Below are positions 6,904 through 14,284 of a DNA stretch of 16,301 nucleotides, piece by piece. The notes beneath the pieces were generated by a model, which was given only the letters and a program-made list of their open reading frames with translations, was not told the DNA's origin and made no database searches. Position numbers and translations under genes: made by a program. The first letter of the stretch is position 1. Each line of letters begins with the position of its first letter. This stretch comes from an uncultured Bacteroidota bacterium (GTDB lineage: Bacteria; Bacteroidota; Bacteroidia; Chitinophagales; S012-47): NCBI GenBank assembly GCA_913062655.1, contig CAJXXO010000027.1, forward strand, positions 1 to 16,301. Reading direction: 5' to 3'.

Positions 6904-7905
6904 ATGGTAAAGATCGGAAATGTCGAATTGGGACCCTTCCCACTGCTGCTGGCGCCCATGGAGGATGTGAGCGACCCGCCCTTCCGTATGTTGTGTAAGC
7001 AACAGGGCGCGGACATGATGTACACCGAATTCATCTCATCGGAAGGGCTCATACGGGATGCGGCCAAAAGCATTCAAAAGCTCGATATCTACGAACAAGA
7101 GCGACCGGTGGGTATTCAAATCTTCGGGGGCGACCTGGAGCCTATGATCGAGGCCACCCGCATTGTGGAGCAGACCCAACCGGATGTGATCGACATCAAC
7201 TACGGCTGCCCGGTGAAAAAGGTGGTGTGCAAAGATGCCGGTGCAGGAATTCTGCGCAACATTCCCAAGATGGTCAAGCTCACGGAAGCGGTGGTAAAGG
7301 CGACCGACCTGCCGGTGACCGTAAAAACCCGTCTGGGTTGGGATACCCACTCCATTCAGATAATGGAAGTGGTGGAGCGGTTGCAAGATGTGGGTATTCA
7401 GGCCATATCTATACACGGTCGTACACGGGTACAGATGTACAAAGGCGAGGCAGACTGGACCCTATTGGGTGAGATCAAAAATAATCCACGGATTCATATA
7501 CCTGTTTTTGGCAATGGCGATGTCGATAGCGGACCCAAGGCGTTGGAGATGAAAAACAAGTATGGCGTAGATGGCGTAATGATCGGACGCGCTTCTATTG
7601 GTTACCCGTGGATATTCCGCGATATCAAAACCTACCTGGCTACCGGAGAAACACCCCCGCCCCCTACCCTGGCAGAGAGAGTAGAGGTGTGTCGCACCCA
7701 CTTGCTGGAAGGCATCAAATGGAAAGGTGAAAAGCTGGGTATTTTAGAGATGCGTAGGCACTATGCCAACTACTTCAAGGGTTACAAAAACATAAAACCT
7801 TTCAGACTACAACTCTGCACCAGTGATCATTTACCGGAAATAATCGATACCCTCGAGGCCATCAAAGCAGCCGATCTGGAGCTTACAGGAGCAGCAGTGG
7901 CGTAA
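6904..7905 (+). CDS. dusB: tRNA-dihydrouridine synthase
   Basis: FMN- and NADPH-dependent reduction of uridine to dihydrouridine in tRNA; cytosolic. 333 residues from the ATG at 6904; a TTG two codons upstream is also in frame. The TIM barrel shows LLLAPMEDVSDPPFRMLC (14-31), the family's FMN-binding start; DINYGCPVKKVV (97-108) with catalytic Cys102; KTRLGW (141-146) with the FMN-contacting Lys; HGRTRVQMYKGEADW (171-185); GNGDV (203-207); and GRASIGYPWIFRDI (228-241). The short helical C-terminal domain follows. The NYGCP form and the overall likeness point to the DusB subfamily (as in bacteria with a single Dus), so the symbol is likely but the modified tRNA positions are not predictable from sequence alone. 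Confidence 0.95.
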   Translation: MVKIGNVELGPFPLLLAPMEDVSDPPFRMLCKQQGADMMYTEFISSEGLIRDAAKSIQKLDIYEQERPVGIQIFGGDLEPMIEATRIVEQTQPDVIDINYGCPVKKVVCKDAGAGILRNIPKMVKLTEAVVKATDLPVTVKTRLGWDTHSIQIMEVVERLQDVGIQAISIHGRTRVQMYKGEADWTLLGEIKNNPRIHIPVFGNGDVDSGPKALEMKNKYGVDGVMIGRASIGYPWIFRDIKTYLATGETPPPPTLAERVEVCRTHLLEGIKWKGEKLGILEMRRHYANYFKGYKNIKPFRLQLCTSDHLPEIIDTLEAIKAADLELTGAAVA

Positions 7906-7923
7906 GGGTTAAATAGTTTGAAA

Positions 7924-7931
7924 TACCTTTG
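7924..7931 (+). promoter_or_regulatory. Putative promoter -7 element for the zinc metallopeptidase gene
   Basis: TACCTTTG is an exact TAnnTTTG match in the 104-bp gap after dusB, about 79 bases before the ATG at 8010. A TTTG at 7917-7920 is too close to be its -33 partner. The predicted start of transcription falls inside or near the hairpin at 7933-7950. Confidence 0.35.
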
Positions 7932-7932
7932 C

Positions 7933-7957
7933 TGCCCTACCTGTTGGGCAAACTTTT
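7933..7957 (+). terminator. Possible weak dusB terminator
   Basis: TGCCC (7933-7937), an eight-base loop, GGGCA (7946-7950), then AACTTTTT. The stem is only five bp and the T-run starts after three other bases, so termination would be weak; read-through into the metallopeptidase gene is plausible. Confidence 0.3.
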
Positions 7958-8009
7958 TACAATATCCTTCGGTTTGAATCGTGTTAACTCTTAAATCAAG
8001 TACACACCT

Positions 8010-8699
8010 ATGGGAGAATACTATGGATTGATGATCATCGGCTTGATATTTGCCGGTGTAGGTATGCTGGTAAGTGGCCAGCTGAAAAGACGGTTCAAGG
8101 AGTATTCCAAGATACCGATCAGCTCCGGGCTGACCGGACGCGAAGTAGCACAGCAAATGTTGGATGACAATGGGCTGAATGATGTGCGCATTGTGGAAGC
8201 GCAGGGCTTCTTATCGGATCACTACAATCCGTCCAACAAGACCATTGCCCTCAGCCCGGATGTATACCATTCCAATAGTGTGGCTGCAGCGGCTGTGGCG
8301 GCCCACGAAACCGGGCATGCCGTTCAGCATGCGCAGGCTTACACCTGGCTGCAGATGCGCTCCAGCCTGGTACCTGTGGTACAGTTTGCCTCCAGCATCA
8401 TGCAGTGGATCATTCTTTTTGGTATCATTTTCATCAGCTCCTTTCCGCAGCTATTATTATTTGGTATCATCTTGTTTGCCTCTACTACACTGTTTTCCTT
8501 CATCACCTTACCGGTAGAGTTTGATGCCAGCAAACGAGCACTGGCCTGGCTCAATACCACCCGAGTGGTGAGTGATCAACAGCACGATAAGGCGGCCAAT
8601 GCACTCAAGTGGGCGGCATCTACGTATGTCGTCAACGCCTTGGGCTCACTGGCCTCTTTGCTGTATTTGATTACCATATTCCTGGGTAGAAGAAACTAA
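8010..8699 (+). CDS. Membrane zinc metallopeptidase, YugP-like (Zn_peptidase_2 family)
   Basis: 229 residues. An N-terminal transmembrane helix (about 5-23) is followed by a cytosolic-type segment with SGLTGREVAQQMLDDNGL (39-56), DHYNPSNKTIALSP (70-83), and the zinc motif AAHETGHAVQH (97-107), that is HExxH at 99-103. A further hydrophobic region (about 120-165) leads to LPVEFDASKRAL (167-178), where Glu170 is the likely third zinc ligand; a last hydrophobic segment (207-226) ends GRRN. This layout is that of the B. subtilis YugP family, predicted membrane metallopeptidases whose substrates are not established. All predicted catalytic residues are present. ATG at 8010 is the natural start. 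The gene ends at a strong hairpin terminator. Confidence 0.93.
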   Translation: MGEYYGLMIIGLIFAGVGMLVSGQLKRRFKEYSKIPISSGLTGREVAQQMLDDNGLNDVRIVEAQGFLSDHYNPSNKTIALSPDVYHSNSVAAAAVAAHETGHAVQHAQAYTWLQMRSSLVPVVQFASSIMQWIILFGIIFISSFPQLLLFGIILFASTTLFSFITLPVEFDASKRALAWLNTTRVVSDQQHDKAANALKWAASTYVVNALGSLASLLYLITIFLGRRN

Positions 8700-8727
8700 G
8701 GGCACCCCAAAAAAGAGATGAAAAACG

Positions 8728-8758
8728 AAAGGCGACCTCGAAAGAAGTCGCCTTTTTT
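8728..8758. terminator. Bidirectional intrinsic terminator
   Basis: AAAGGCGAC (8728-8736) pairs perfectly with GTCGCCTTT (8747-8755) around a 10-base loop, followed by a run of six T's (8753-8758). On the minus strand the A-rich left flank gives a T-rich tail after the stem, so it can also end the sigma/anti-sigma transcript, whose stop is at 8781. Confidence 0.88.
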
Positions 8759-8780
8759 ATGGTAACTGTGGTCCGCAGCA

Positions 8781-9056
8781 TCAGCCATTCAACTGGGCGG
8801 CCATTTGTTGCACTTTTGTTTTGATACTGGATACCAGGGCAATCGGAACGGTTTTGCGTTCTATGCGGGAGCAGATAAACTCCTTGTAGCTTCTCTCCAG
8901 ATTCATCTTGTTGAAGCAGCAAGGATAAGCCTTTATGGTGTTGAGTACGTCCTGCTCTTCTTTGGCGGACAATTCGCCATCTACTGCTCTGAGAACACGC
9001 TGATACAGCGCTTTACATTCTTCCTTTGGCAATAAGCACTCCCCATTGTGATCCAT
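8781..9056 (-). CDS. Probable anti-sigma factor, degenerate zinc-finger type
   Basis: 91 residues, starting ATG 9054-9056, 19 bases after the ECF sigma stop. The arrangement, the size and the sequence pattern (short helix with Cys14, DGELSAKEEQDVLNTIK, then PCCFNKMNLERSYKEFI, then KTVPIALVSSIKTKV) fit the small zinc-binding anti-sigma (ZAS, RsrA-like) proteins paired with SigR-like ECF sigmas in Bacteroidota. The canonical H-x3-C-x2-C motif is not intact: in the aligned position I read T40-x3-Y44-x2-C47, with an adjacent Cys46. Cys7, Cys14 and Cys62 are also present. So anti-sigma activity is inferred mainly from position and overall pattern; the protein might have lost zinc or redox sensing, or act as a scaffold. 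Confidence 0.68.
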   Translation of the reverse strand: MDHNGECLLPKEECKALYQRVLRAVDGELSAKEEQDVLNTIKAYPCCFNKMNLERSYKEFICSRIERKTVPIALVSSIKTKVQQMAAQLNG

Positions 9057-9075
9057 AACTGTAAGCGGTTTGTGA

Positions 9076-9651
9076 TTACTCGTAGCCCATCGTTTTAGCG
9101 TACGATTTCAATTGTTCTTTCAACATGTTTCTCGCGCGGTGCAATCGGGACCTCACGGTACCGATGGGGATGTCGGTTATTTTCGCGATCTCCTCATAAC
9201 TGAAACCTTCAACGTCACAAAGTAGCACAACAGTTCGGAAGTCGACCGGTAAAGAGTTCAAAGCTTTGGTGACCTCATCACCGATCATACCCTGAAATAT
9301 CTCTTGCCGCAAGTCGACAAATTCTACATTGCTGCGATCATCTGAATCTTGATACCCAATGAAATCTTCGTAATCAACCCTTGCCGGTTGCTTCGATTTC
9401 TTCCGGTATTCATTGATGAAGGCGTTCTTCAGAATTTTAAAGAGCCACGCTTTTGCGTTTGTTCCCGCATCGTACGAGTCAATAAACCTGTAGGCCTTTA
9501 AATAAGTTTCCTGCACCAGATCATTTGCGTCTTCTTCGTTGTACGCTAGGTGATACGCAAAATTGTACAGGGCATCAATGTGTGGGAGAAATTCATCGTG
9601 GAAGATCTCATCGCGTTGCTTGGGATTGTATCTTTTGGGCTTCTGGCTCAC
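9076..9651 (-). CDS. ECF-family RNA polymerase sigma factor (SigR/RpoE-like)
   Basis: 191 residues. Region 2 runs from about 20 to 90: DALYNFAYHLAYNEEDANDL (26-45), VQETYLKAYRFI (46-57), then GTNAKAWLFKILKNAFINEY (63-82). A short acidic linker follows (about 92-118). Region 4 runs from about 125: LNSLPVDFRTVVLLCDVEGF (131-150) and the helix-turn-helix SYEEIAKITDIPIGTVRSRL (151-170). The GTNAKAWLF pattern is characteristic of the SigR-like oxidative-stress group, as I recall it. The start is a GTG (9649-9651) giving MSQKPKRYNP; no ATG lies in a better place. It is followed by its probable anti-sigma gene. Upstream lie a GGAAC (9762-9766) and a perfect palindrome (9741-9754), either of which could be involved in autoregulation. 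Confidence 0.95.
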   Translation of the reverse strand: MSQKPKRYNPKQRDEIFHDEFLPHIDALYNFAYHLAYNEEDANDLVQETYLKAYRFIDSYDAGTNAKAWLFKILKNAFINEYRKKSKQPARVDYEDFIGYQDSDDRSNVEFVDLRQEIFQGMIGDEVTKALNSLPVDFRTVVLLCDVEGFSYEEIAKITDIPIGTVRSRLHRARNMLKEQLKSYAKTMGYE

Positions 9652-9740
9652 GTATTAAATTTAATTATTTAATTACCGACTCGATGTTTTTAAGCCCAAT
9701 AATTTAATGGCTACCCTTCATCTCATCAAGTTTTTAGGTA

Positions 9741-9754
9741 TCTGTTTAAACAGA
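9741..9754. promoter_or_regulatory. Perfect 14-bp palindrome in the sigma upstream region
   Basis: TCTGTTTAAACAGA, no spacer. It lies about 90 bases upstream of the sigma GTG start and 8 bases downstream (minus-strand sense) of a GGAAC at 9762-9766 that resembles ECF -35 elements. It looks like an operator for a dimeric regulator but could be chance. The 190-bp gap 9652-9841 also holds an ATTAAATTTAAT palindrome (9654-9665) directly before the start codon and the direct repeat described below; I see no gene in it. Confidence 0.35.
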
Positions 9755-9794
9755 AAAAACCGTTCCAAGGCCTCATTTAGTGTGGTGTACCGGG

Positions 9795-9846
9795 TATTCT
9801 GTCAGGGTTTTCACGCTATTTAACGAATGGCTGCTATTCTGTCAGG
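9795..9846. repeat. 12-bp direct repeat spaced 40 bp, at the GT9 3' end
   Basis: TATTCTGTCAGG occurs at 9795-9806 and again at 9835-9846. The second copy covers the stop codon of the GT9 gene (TCA at 9842-9844 on the plus strand); the first lies in the intergenic region. Bases flanking the copies differ, so it is a short repeat and not a longer duplication. Confidence 0.6.
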
Positions 9847-11395
9847 ACCCTAAAAAATGTTGTAACCGGTCCCATTCTGGGTCGATATGGTGTGCCATGT
9901 ATTGTTGGCCATCCCAGGCCAATCGCTGTGGAACCGGGCTGTGTTCCTCCGGCAGGGTCCATTGGATATCAGCGGCTATGGGTTGTGTGCGTGCCATCAG
10001 CGGTCGATCCAAAAGGGCTATCCAATCTGCCACTGCGCCTGTTTGACCGGTGGTCCAATAGGTCTGCGAGTGGGTTTGTGCTTTGTCCGGAAGGTTTTTC
10101 AGGAAGGGCAGATGGATCGCTAACGGTTGTTGGTGCATGAGGTCCACCAACTCAAAGTAGCGATCAGGTAGCGGGTGCGCATACTGGTTGAGCATGCGCT
10201 GATCGGTATACCACAGGTACACCGGTTCATCATCTTTGATATTCGACCAGCTTTCTGCCACCAGCGGATTGGCCAGGTACCAGGTCTGTTTGGGTGTCAC
10301 CAGTTTCAACACAGCCCCCTTCCAGAGCCGTTGCGCTATCTCGTACTGTTGTGCCTGAGGGGTTGGGTACTGGCCCACCACTTTTTCCCACTCCGCGGGG
10401 CTCCATACTTGTTGGACAGGAATGTCCTCCGCACACCGGAAGTGCTTAAGCGGACATCGCCTCTTACCGTGAAGTCCGCACGGCCGGCAAGCCAACGTGC
10501 CGGGCTCTTGTACCACCTTGGCCTCATCAGACAGTGGCCCAAAGCCAAACTCGGGAATGGTGCTGCAAAAGATAGCGGTTACCCTCGCATTTACACCACT
10601 CGCGAAATGCAGCGGTCCACTATCGTTCACAAAGACTCGCAGGGCCTGCTCCATCAGCGCAGCCGACTGCAACATAGAGAGCTGACCACAAAGGTTCTCC
10701 GCCTGCGGGTGCTCCTGTACCAGCTTATCTGCCAGCTTACGATCGGCCTTACTGCCAATAAGAAAAACTGCTTTTTGTTGGGGCAATTGCCGGAGCAGTG
10801 CTTGCCATTTATGAAGCGGCCACTGCTTGGTGTACCACACCGATGCAGGTGCGATCACAAAATAGTCGCGGCCATCAACGAGCTCCGTTAGGCACCGCTT
10901 CACAATATACGAGGGGAAGAGCTGTGGCCGGTGGGCGGGGGGGTGGGAACCGGCCACCATTTGTAGATTTCTTTGGACCTCGTGCACCGTATTATGGTTG
11001 TCCCGGTCTACTTCTAAATCAGGTATCTGATGGGGAAATACCTTCGTGTAGAAGCGGTGCATTGGATTTTTATCGAAGCCTTTTTTAACCGGGCTTTTCA
11101 TAAACAACGTCAACCAACCACTGGCAGCAAAGCGCTGTAGATTGATCACTTCGGTAAACCGGTATTGTCGAAGGGTTTGAATGAGCCGGAAGAGGTTTTT
11201 GTACTTTCCTTTCCGCTTGTCCCACGTATGGATATGGTCAATGGCTGGATGATTTTCCAGCACAGCGGCATTGCCTGAGCGCACCACCATGTGTATGGTA
11301 GCCTCAGGGTTAGCTGCGCGGAGATGCTGAGCCACCGGCAAAGCCAGTACCACATCCCCCAAAAATGCCGTTTGGATAATGAGAAATCGGCTCAC
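9842..11395 (-). CDS. Family 9 glycosyltransferase (heptosyltransferase-like) with C-terminal extension, possibly a degenerate YrdC-like domain
   Basis: 517 residues; GT9 heptosyltransferases usually have about 330-350. Residues 1-340 are GT9: FLIIQTAFLGDVVLALPVA (4-22), PASVWYTKQWPLHKW (183-197), FLIGSKADRK (211-220), VNDSGPLHFASGVNARVTAIF (256-276), and a Cys-rich loop LACRPCGLHGKRRCPLKHFRC (301-321) common in Bacteroidota members. It would transfer a sugar onto lipopolysaccharide core; the donor cannot be read. Residues about 350-517 are extra. They resemble a YrdC/Sua5 fold pattern: KGAVLKLVTPKQTWYLANPL (359-378), a segment with K387-D388-D389 where the family has K-x-R, PLAIHLP (424-430, like PGPLTLVLP), and LLDRPLMART (461-470, like RPLvATSAN). 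It lies 6 bases after infB, so it is likely co-transcribed with rimP-nusA-infB. Start MSRFLII at ATG 11393-11395. Confidence 0.9.
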   Translation of the reverse strand: MSRFLIIQTAFLGDVVLALPVAQHLRAANPEATIHMVVRSGNAAVLENHPAIDHIHTWDKRKGKYKNLFRLIQTLRQYRFTEVINLQRFAASGWLTLFMKSPVKKGFDKNPMHRFYTKVFPHQIPDLEVDRDNHNTVHEVQRNLQMVAGSHPPAHRPQLFPSYIVKRCLTELVDGRDYFVIAPASVWYTKQWPLHKWQALLRQLPQQKAVFLIGSKADRKLADKLVQEHPQAENLCGQLSMLQSAALMEQALRVFVNDSGPLHFASGVNARVTAIFCSTIPEFGFGPLSDEAKVVQEPGTLACRPCGLHGKRRCPLKHFRCAEDIPVQQVWSPAEWEKVVGQYPTPQAQQYEIAQRLWKGAVLKLVTPKQTWYLANPLVAESWSNIKDDEPVYLWYTDQRMLNQYAHPLPDRYFELVDLMHQQPLAIHLPFLKNLPDKAQTHSQTYWTTGQTGAVADWIALLDRPLMARTQPIAADIQWTLPEEHSPVPQRLAWDGQQYMAHHIDPEWDRLQHFLGS

Positions 11396-11401
11396 CTATA
11401 C

Positions 11402-14275
11402 TTACAGGGTACGCTTAACTTCCACCTCTTCATAGGCTTCGATCACGTCACCCACTTTGATGTCGTTGAAGTCCTTGATATTCAAACCGCACTCAAAACC
11501 GGTCTTCACTTCCTTCACATCTTCTTTGAAGCGCTTGAGTGAAGCCAATTCACCCGAGTAAATGACAATACCCTCGCGCACCAAACGAATCTTTGCATTA
11601 CGCAATATCTTACCATCCGTCACATAACAACCGGCTACGGTTCCCACTTTGGTAATCTTGAACGTCTCGCGTATCTCAGCATTACCCAGGATCTTCTCCT
11701 CGATCTTCGGCTCCAACATTCCTTCCATTGCCATCTTCACTTCTTCGATGGCATCATAGATGACTGAGTAGAGTCGGATTTCGATGTCTTCCTTCTCGGC
11801 CAACTTGCGGGCACTTACAGAAGGGCGTACCTGGAAGCCAATGATTACAGCATCTGAAGCAGAGGCCAGCAAGACATCTGATTCGGTGATGGCACCCACG
11901 GCTTTGTGCACGATATTGATTTGAATCTCTTCGGTTGACAGCTTAAGTAAGGCGTCAGACAAGGCCTCCACAGAGCCATCCACATCACCCTTGAGGATGA
12001 TATTCAACTCCTTAAAGTTGCCCAATGCCAATCTGCGGCCAATCTCATCCAGGGTAATGTGTTTCTGTGTACGCATACCCTGTTCCCGCTCAATCTGTGC
12101 GCGTTTGTTGGCGATGTTTTTCGCCTCTTGCTCATTGAGGTAGACTTTGACTTTTTCACCGGCTTGCGGGGCACCGTCCAGCCCCAGCACCTGTACCGGT
12201 GAGGATGGACCTGCCTCGGTCACCTTCTGGCCCCGCTCGTTGAACATGGCCTTTACCTTACCCACATGACTGCCGGCCAGCACAAAATCGCCAATGCGCA
12301 GGGTTCCTTCCTGTACCAGGATATTCGCTACATAACCGCGACCCTTATCCAGGGAGGCTTCTATCACAGAACCGATAGCCGGTTTATCCGGGTTGGCCTT
12401 CAGTTCCAGCAATTCTGCTTCCAGCAAAATCTTTTCCAGGAGGCTATCCACTTTTTCACCGGTCTTGGCTGACAGGTCCTGGCTCTGGTACTTACCTCCC
12501 CATTCTTCCACGAGGAGATTCATATTGGCCAGTTCTTCCTTGATTTTCTCCGGTTGTGCGGTGGGTTTATCCACCTTGTTGATGGCAAAGACGATAGGTA
12601 CGCCAGCGGCTTGTGCGTGGCTGATCGCCTCCTTCGTCTGCGGCATGATAGAGTCGTCTGCCGCTACCACAATAACCGCTACGTCAGTAATCTTGGCCCC
12701 ACGGGCACGCATTGCCGTAAAGGCTTCGTGACCGGGCGTATCCAGGAAGGTAATGGTTTTGCCCTCTCCTGTTTCCACTTCATAGGCACCGATGTGCTGG
12801 GTGATGCCCCCTTTCTCACCGGCTACCACATTGGCGCTACGGATGTAGTCCAGCAATGAGGTTTTACCGTGGTCTACGTGACCCATGATGGTAACGATGG
12901 GCGACCGGTCTTGCAGATCAGCCGGATCGTCTTCCTCTTCCTCTACACCTTCTTCAAACTCTTCCTCAACGCTGATGAACTTGACTTCAAAGCCGTACTC
13001 TTCTGCCACCAGTTCGATCACTTCCGCATCCAAGCGCTGATTAATCGATACGATGGTGCCGAGGTTCATACAGGTCATGATGACCTCTGTTGGTGTCACA
13101 TTCATGAGGCTGGCCAGCTCGGATACCGAGATAAACTCGGTTAACTCCAGCACGTTGGACTCTTCCTGTTGGGTTTCCATTTCGCGGGCCTTCTCCTCAC
13201 GCTGTGAGCGCTTCCGCTTGGAGCGGGCACTCTTGCCTTTGGAGCCACCGCCCGCGATTTTGGACATGGTCTCTTTCAGTTTTTCTTCAATCTCCTTTTC
13301 TGAGATCTCTCTCTCCTCATCACGCTGCTTCTTGCCCCCACGGCCTTTCCCTCGGCCTGGCCCTTCATCTTTGTAGATGCGCTTCCGTCTGCGCTTCTTC
13401 TTCTTTCGCTCTGTATTGGTATCATCAGAAGATGATGCTACAGGCGTTTTCTTTTTCTTCTCATCTACCGGCAGGTCTATCTTACCGACCACTTTCGGTC
13501 CATCGAGTTTCTGCTTTTTGGTAGGGATGTGGTTGTCTTCTTCTTTTTGCTCGGCTGCCGCGGCCGGTTTTTCTTCCGCTTTTTGCTCGGCAGCCGGTTC
13601 TTCCGCTGCTTCCTCTTTTTCCGGTGCAGCTTCTGCGGCCGGTTCTTCCTCTTTGGCTGGCGCTTCTGACGCCTCTTTATCGGTCGCTGGTGCTTCCTCT
13701 ACGTCTGCTTTCGGTTCCGGGTCCGGTTCCGGCTCAGCTTCTGCGGCCGGTTCTGGTTCTGGTTCAGCTTCTTCTTCCGGTTTTTCTTCTTCCTTACCCT
13801 TTGTCAGGTCTATTTTGCCCAACACTTTTGGACCACTCAGTTTAGCCGCAGGCTTTTCTTCCTCCTTGGCTGGCGTTTCAGGTTCTTCTGCCTTTGGCTC
13901 TTCTTCGGCTGGCTCCTCGGCAGGGGCTTCTTTTGCTGGGGCTTCCGGCTCTTCTTTCTGCGTAACCCCCTGGATAAAGACCTCATCCTGGTCCTCTTCC
14001 TGTTCCTTTTTGATGCCGATCACCTTCTTTTCTTCCAGCTCTACCTCTTCCCGCTTGGTCGTACCAATGCTGATCTTGTCGGCCTTTTCACGAAGGTGCT
14101 TGTCCTTCTGAAAGTCCTTCAGCAAGATGGACACCATGTCCTCGGTGAGCTTAGTCGTAGGCTTATTCTCCACCTCAATACCGTTTTCGGCAAGGTGTTC
14201 CACAATAGTGTGGTGGCCTACGTTAAGCTCTTTGGCGAGCTGTGCTAATCGTTTTGCTTTAATGAGTCCAGCCAT
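11402..14275 (-). CDS. infB: Translation initiation factor IF-2
   Basis: GTPase that brings fMet-tRNA to the 30S subunit and drives subunit joining. 957 residues; long versus E. coli 890. An IF2_N helix domain (1-55) precedes an acidic Pro/Ala/Glu linker (about 100-250) and a basic segment (about 270-360, with KKKKRRRKR). A second IF2_N-like domain (378-430) leads to the G domain: GHVDHGKT (465-472, G1), GGITQHIGAYEV (489-500, G2), DTPGH (512-516, G3), NKVD (566-569, G4), SAKTG (602-606, G5). Domains II-IV follow to 957. The phrase GPKVxGKIDL occurs twice in the linker (148-157, 259-268). ATG 14273-14275; 9 bases after nusA and 6 before GT9. The serine-rich reading on the opposite strand is a mirror of the linker, not a gene. 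Confidence 0.98.
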   Translation of the reverse strand: MAGLIKAKRLAQLAKELNVGHHTIVEHLAENGIEVENKPTTKLTEDMVSILLKDFQKDKHLREKADKISIGTTKREEVELEEKKVIGIKKEQEEDQDEVFIQGVTQKEEPEAPAKEAPAEEPAEEEPKAEEPETPAKEEEKPAAKLSGPKVLGKIDLTKGKEEEKPEEEAEPEPEPAAEAEPEPDPEPKADVEEAPATDKEASEAPAKEEEPAAEAAPEKEEAAEEPAAEQKAEEKPAAAAEQKEEDNHIPTKKQKLDGPKVVGKIDLPVDEKKKKTPVASSSDDTNTERKKKKRRRKRIYKDEGPGRGKGRGGKKQRDEEREISEKEIEEKLKETMSKIAGGGSKGKSARSKRKRSQREEKAREMETQQEESNVLELTEFISVSELASLMNVTPTEVIMTCMNLGTIVSINQRLDAEVIELVAEEYGFEVKFISVEEEFEEGVEEEEDDPADLQDRSPIVTIMGHVDHGKTSLLDYIRSANVVAGEKGGITQHIGAYEVETGEGKTITFLDTPGHEAFTAMRARGAKITDVAVIVVAADDSIMPQTKEAISHAQAAGVPIVFAINKVDKPTAQPEKIKEELANMNLLVEEWGGKYQSQDLSAKTGEKVDSLLEKILLEAELLELKANPDKPAIGSVIEASLDKGRGYVANILVQEGTLRIGDFVLAGSHVGKVKAMFNERGQKVTEAGPSSPVQVLGLDGAPQAGEKVKVYLNEQEAKNIANKRAQIEREQGMRTQKHITLDEIGRRLALGNFKELNIILKGDVDGSVEALSDALLKLSTEEIQINIVHKAVGAITESDVLLASASDAVIIGFQVRPSVSARKLAEKEDIEIRLYSVIYDAIEEVKMAMEGMLEPKIEEKILGNAEIRETFKITKVGTVAGCYVTDGKILRNAKIRLVREGIVIYSGELASLKRFKEDVKEVKTGFECGLNIKDFNDIKVGDVIEAYEEVEVKRTL

Positions 14276-14284
14276 ATAGCAATC

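Noticed and set aside
10175..10891. 238-codon plus-strand open frame opposite the GT9 gene
   Set aside because: Complement of the GT9 coding sequence; composition (Arg/His/Leu rich) and lack of motifs suggest a shadow.
13377..14111. 244-codon Ser/Ala-rich plus-strand open frame opposite infB
   Set aside because: It is the complement of the low-complexity Glu/Pro/Ala linker of IF-2, which naturally yields a long stop-free Ser-rich reading. infB is certain in the other frame.
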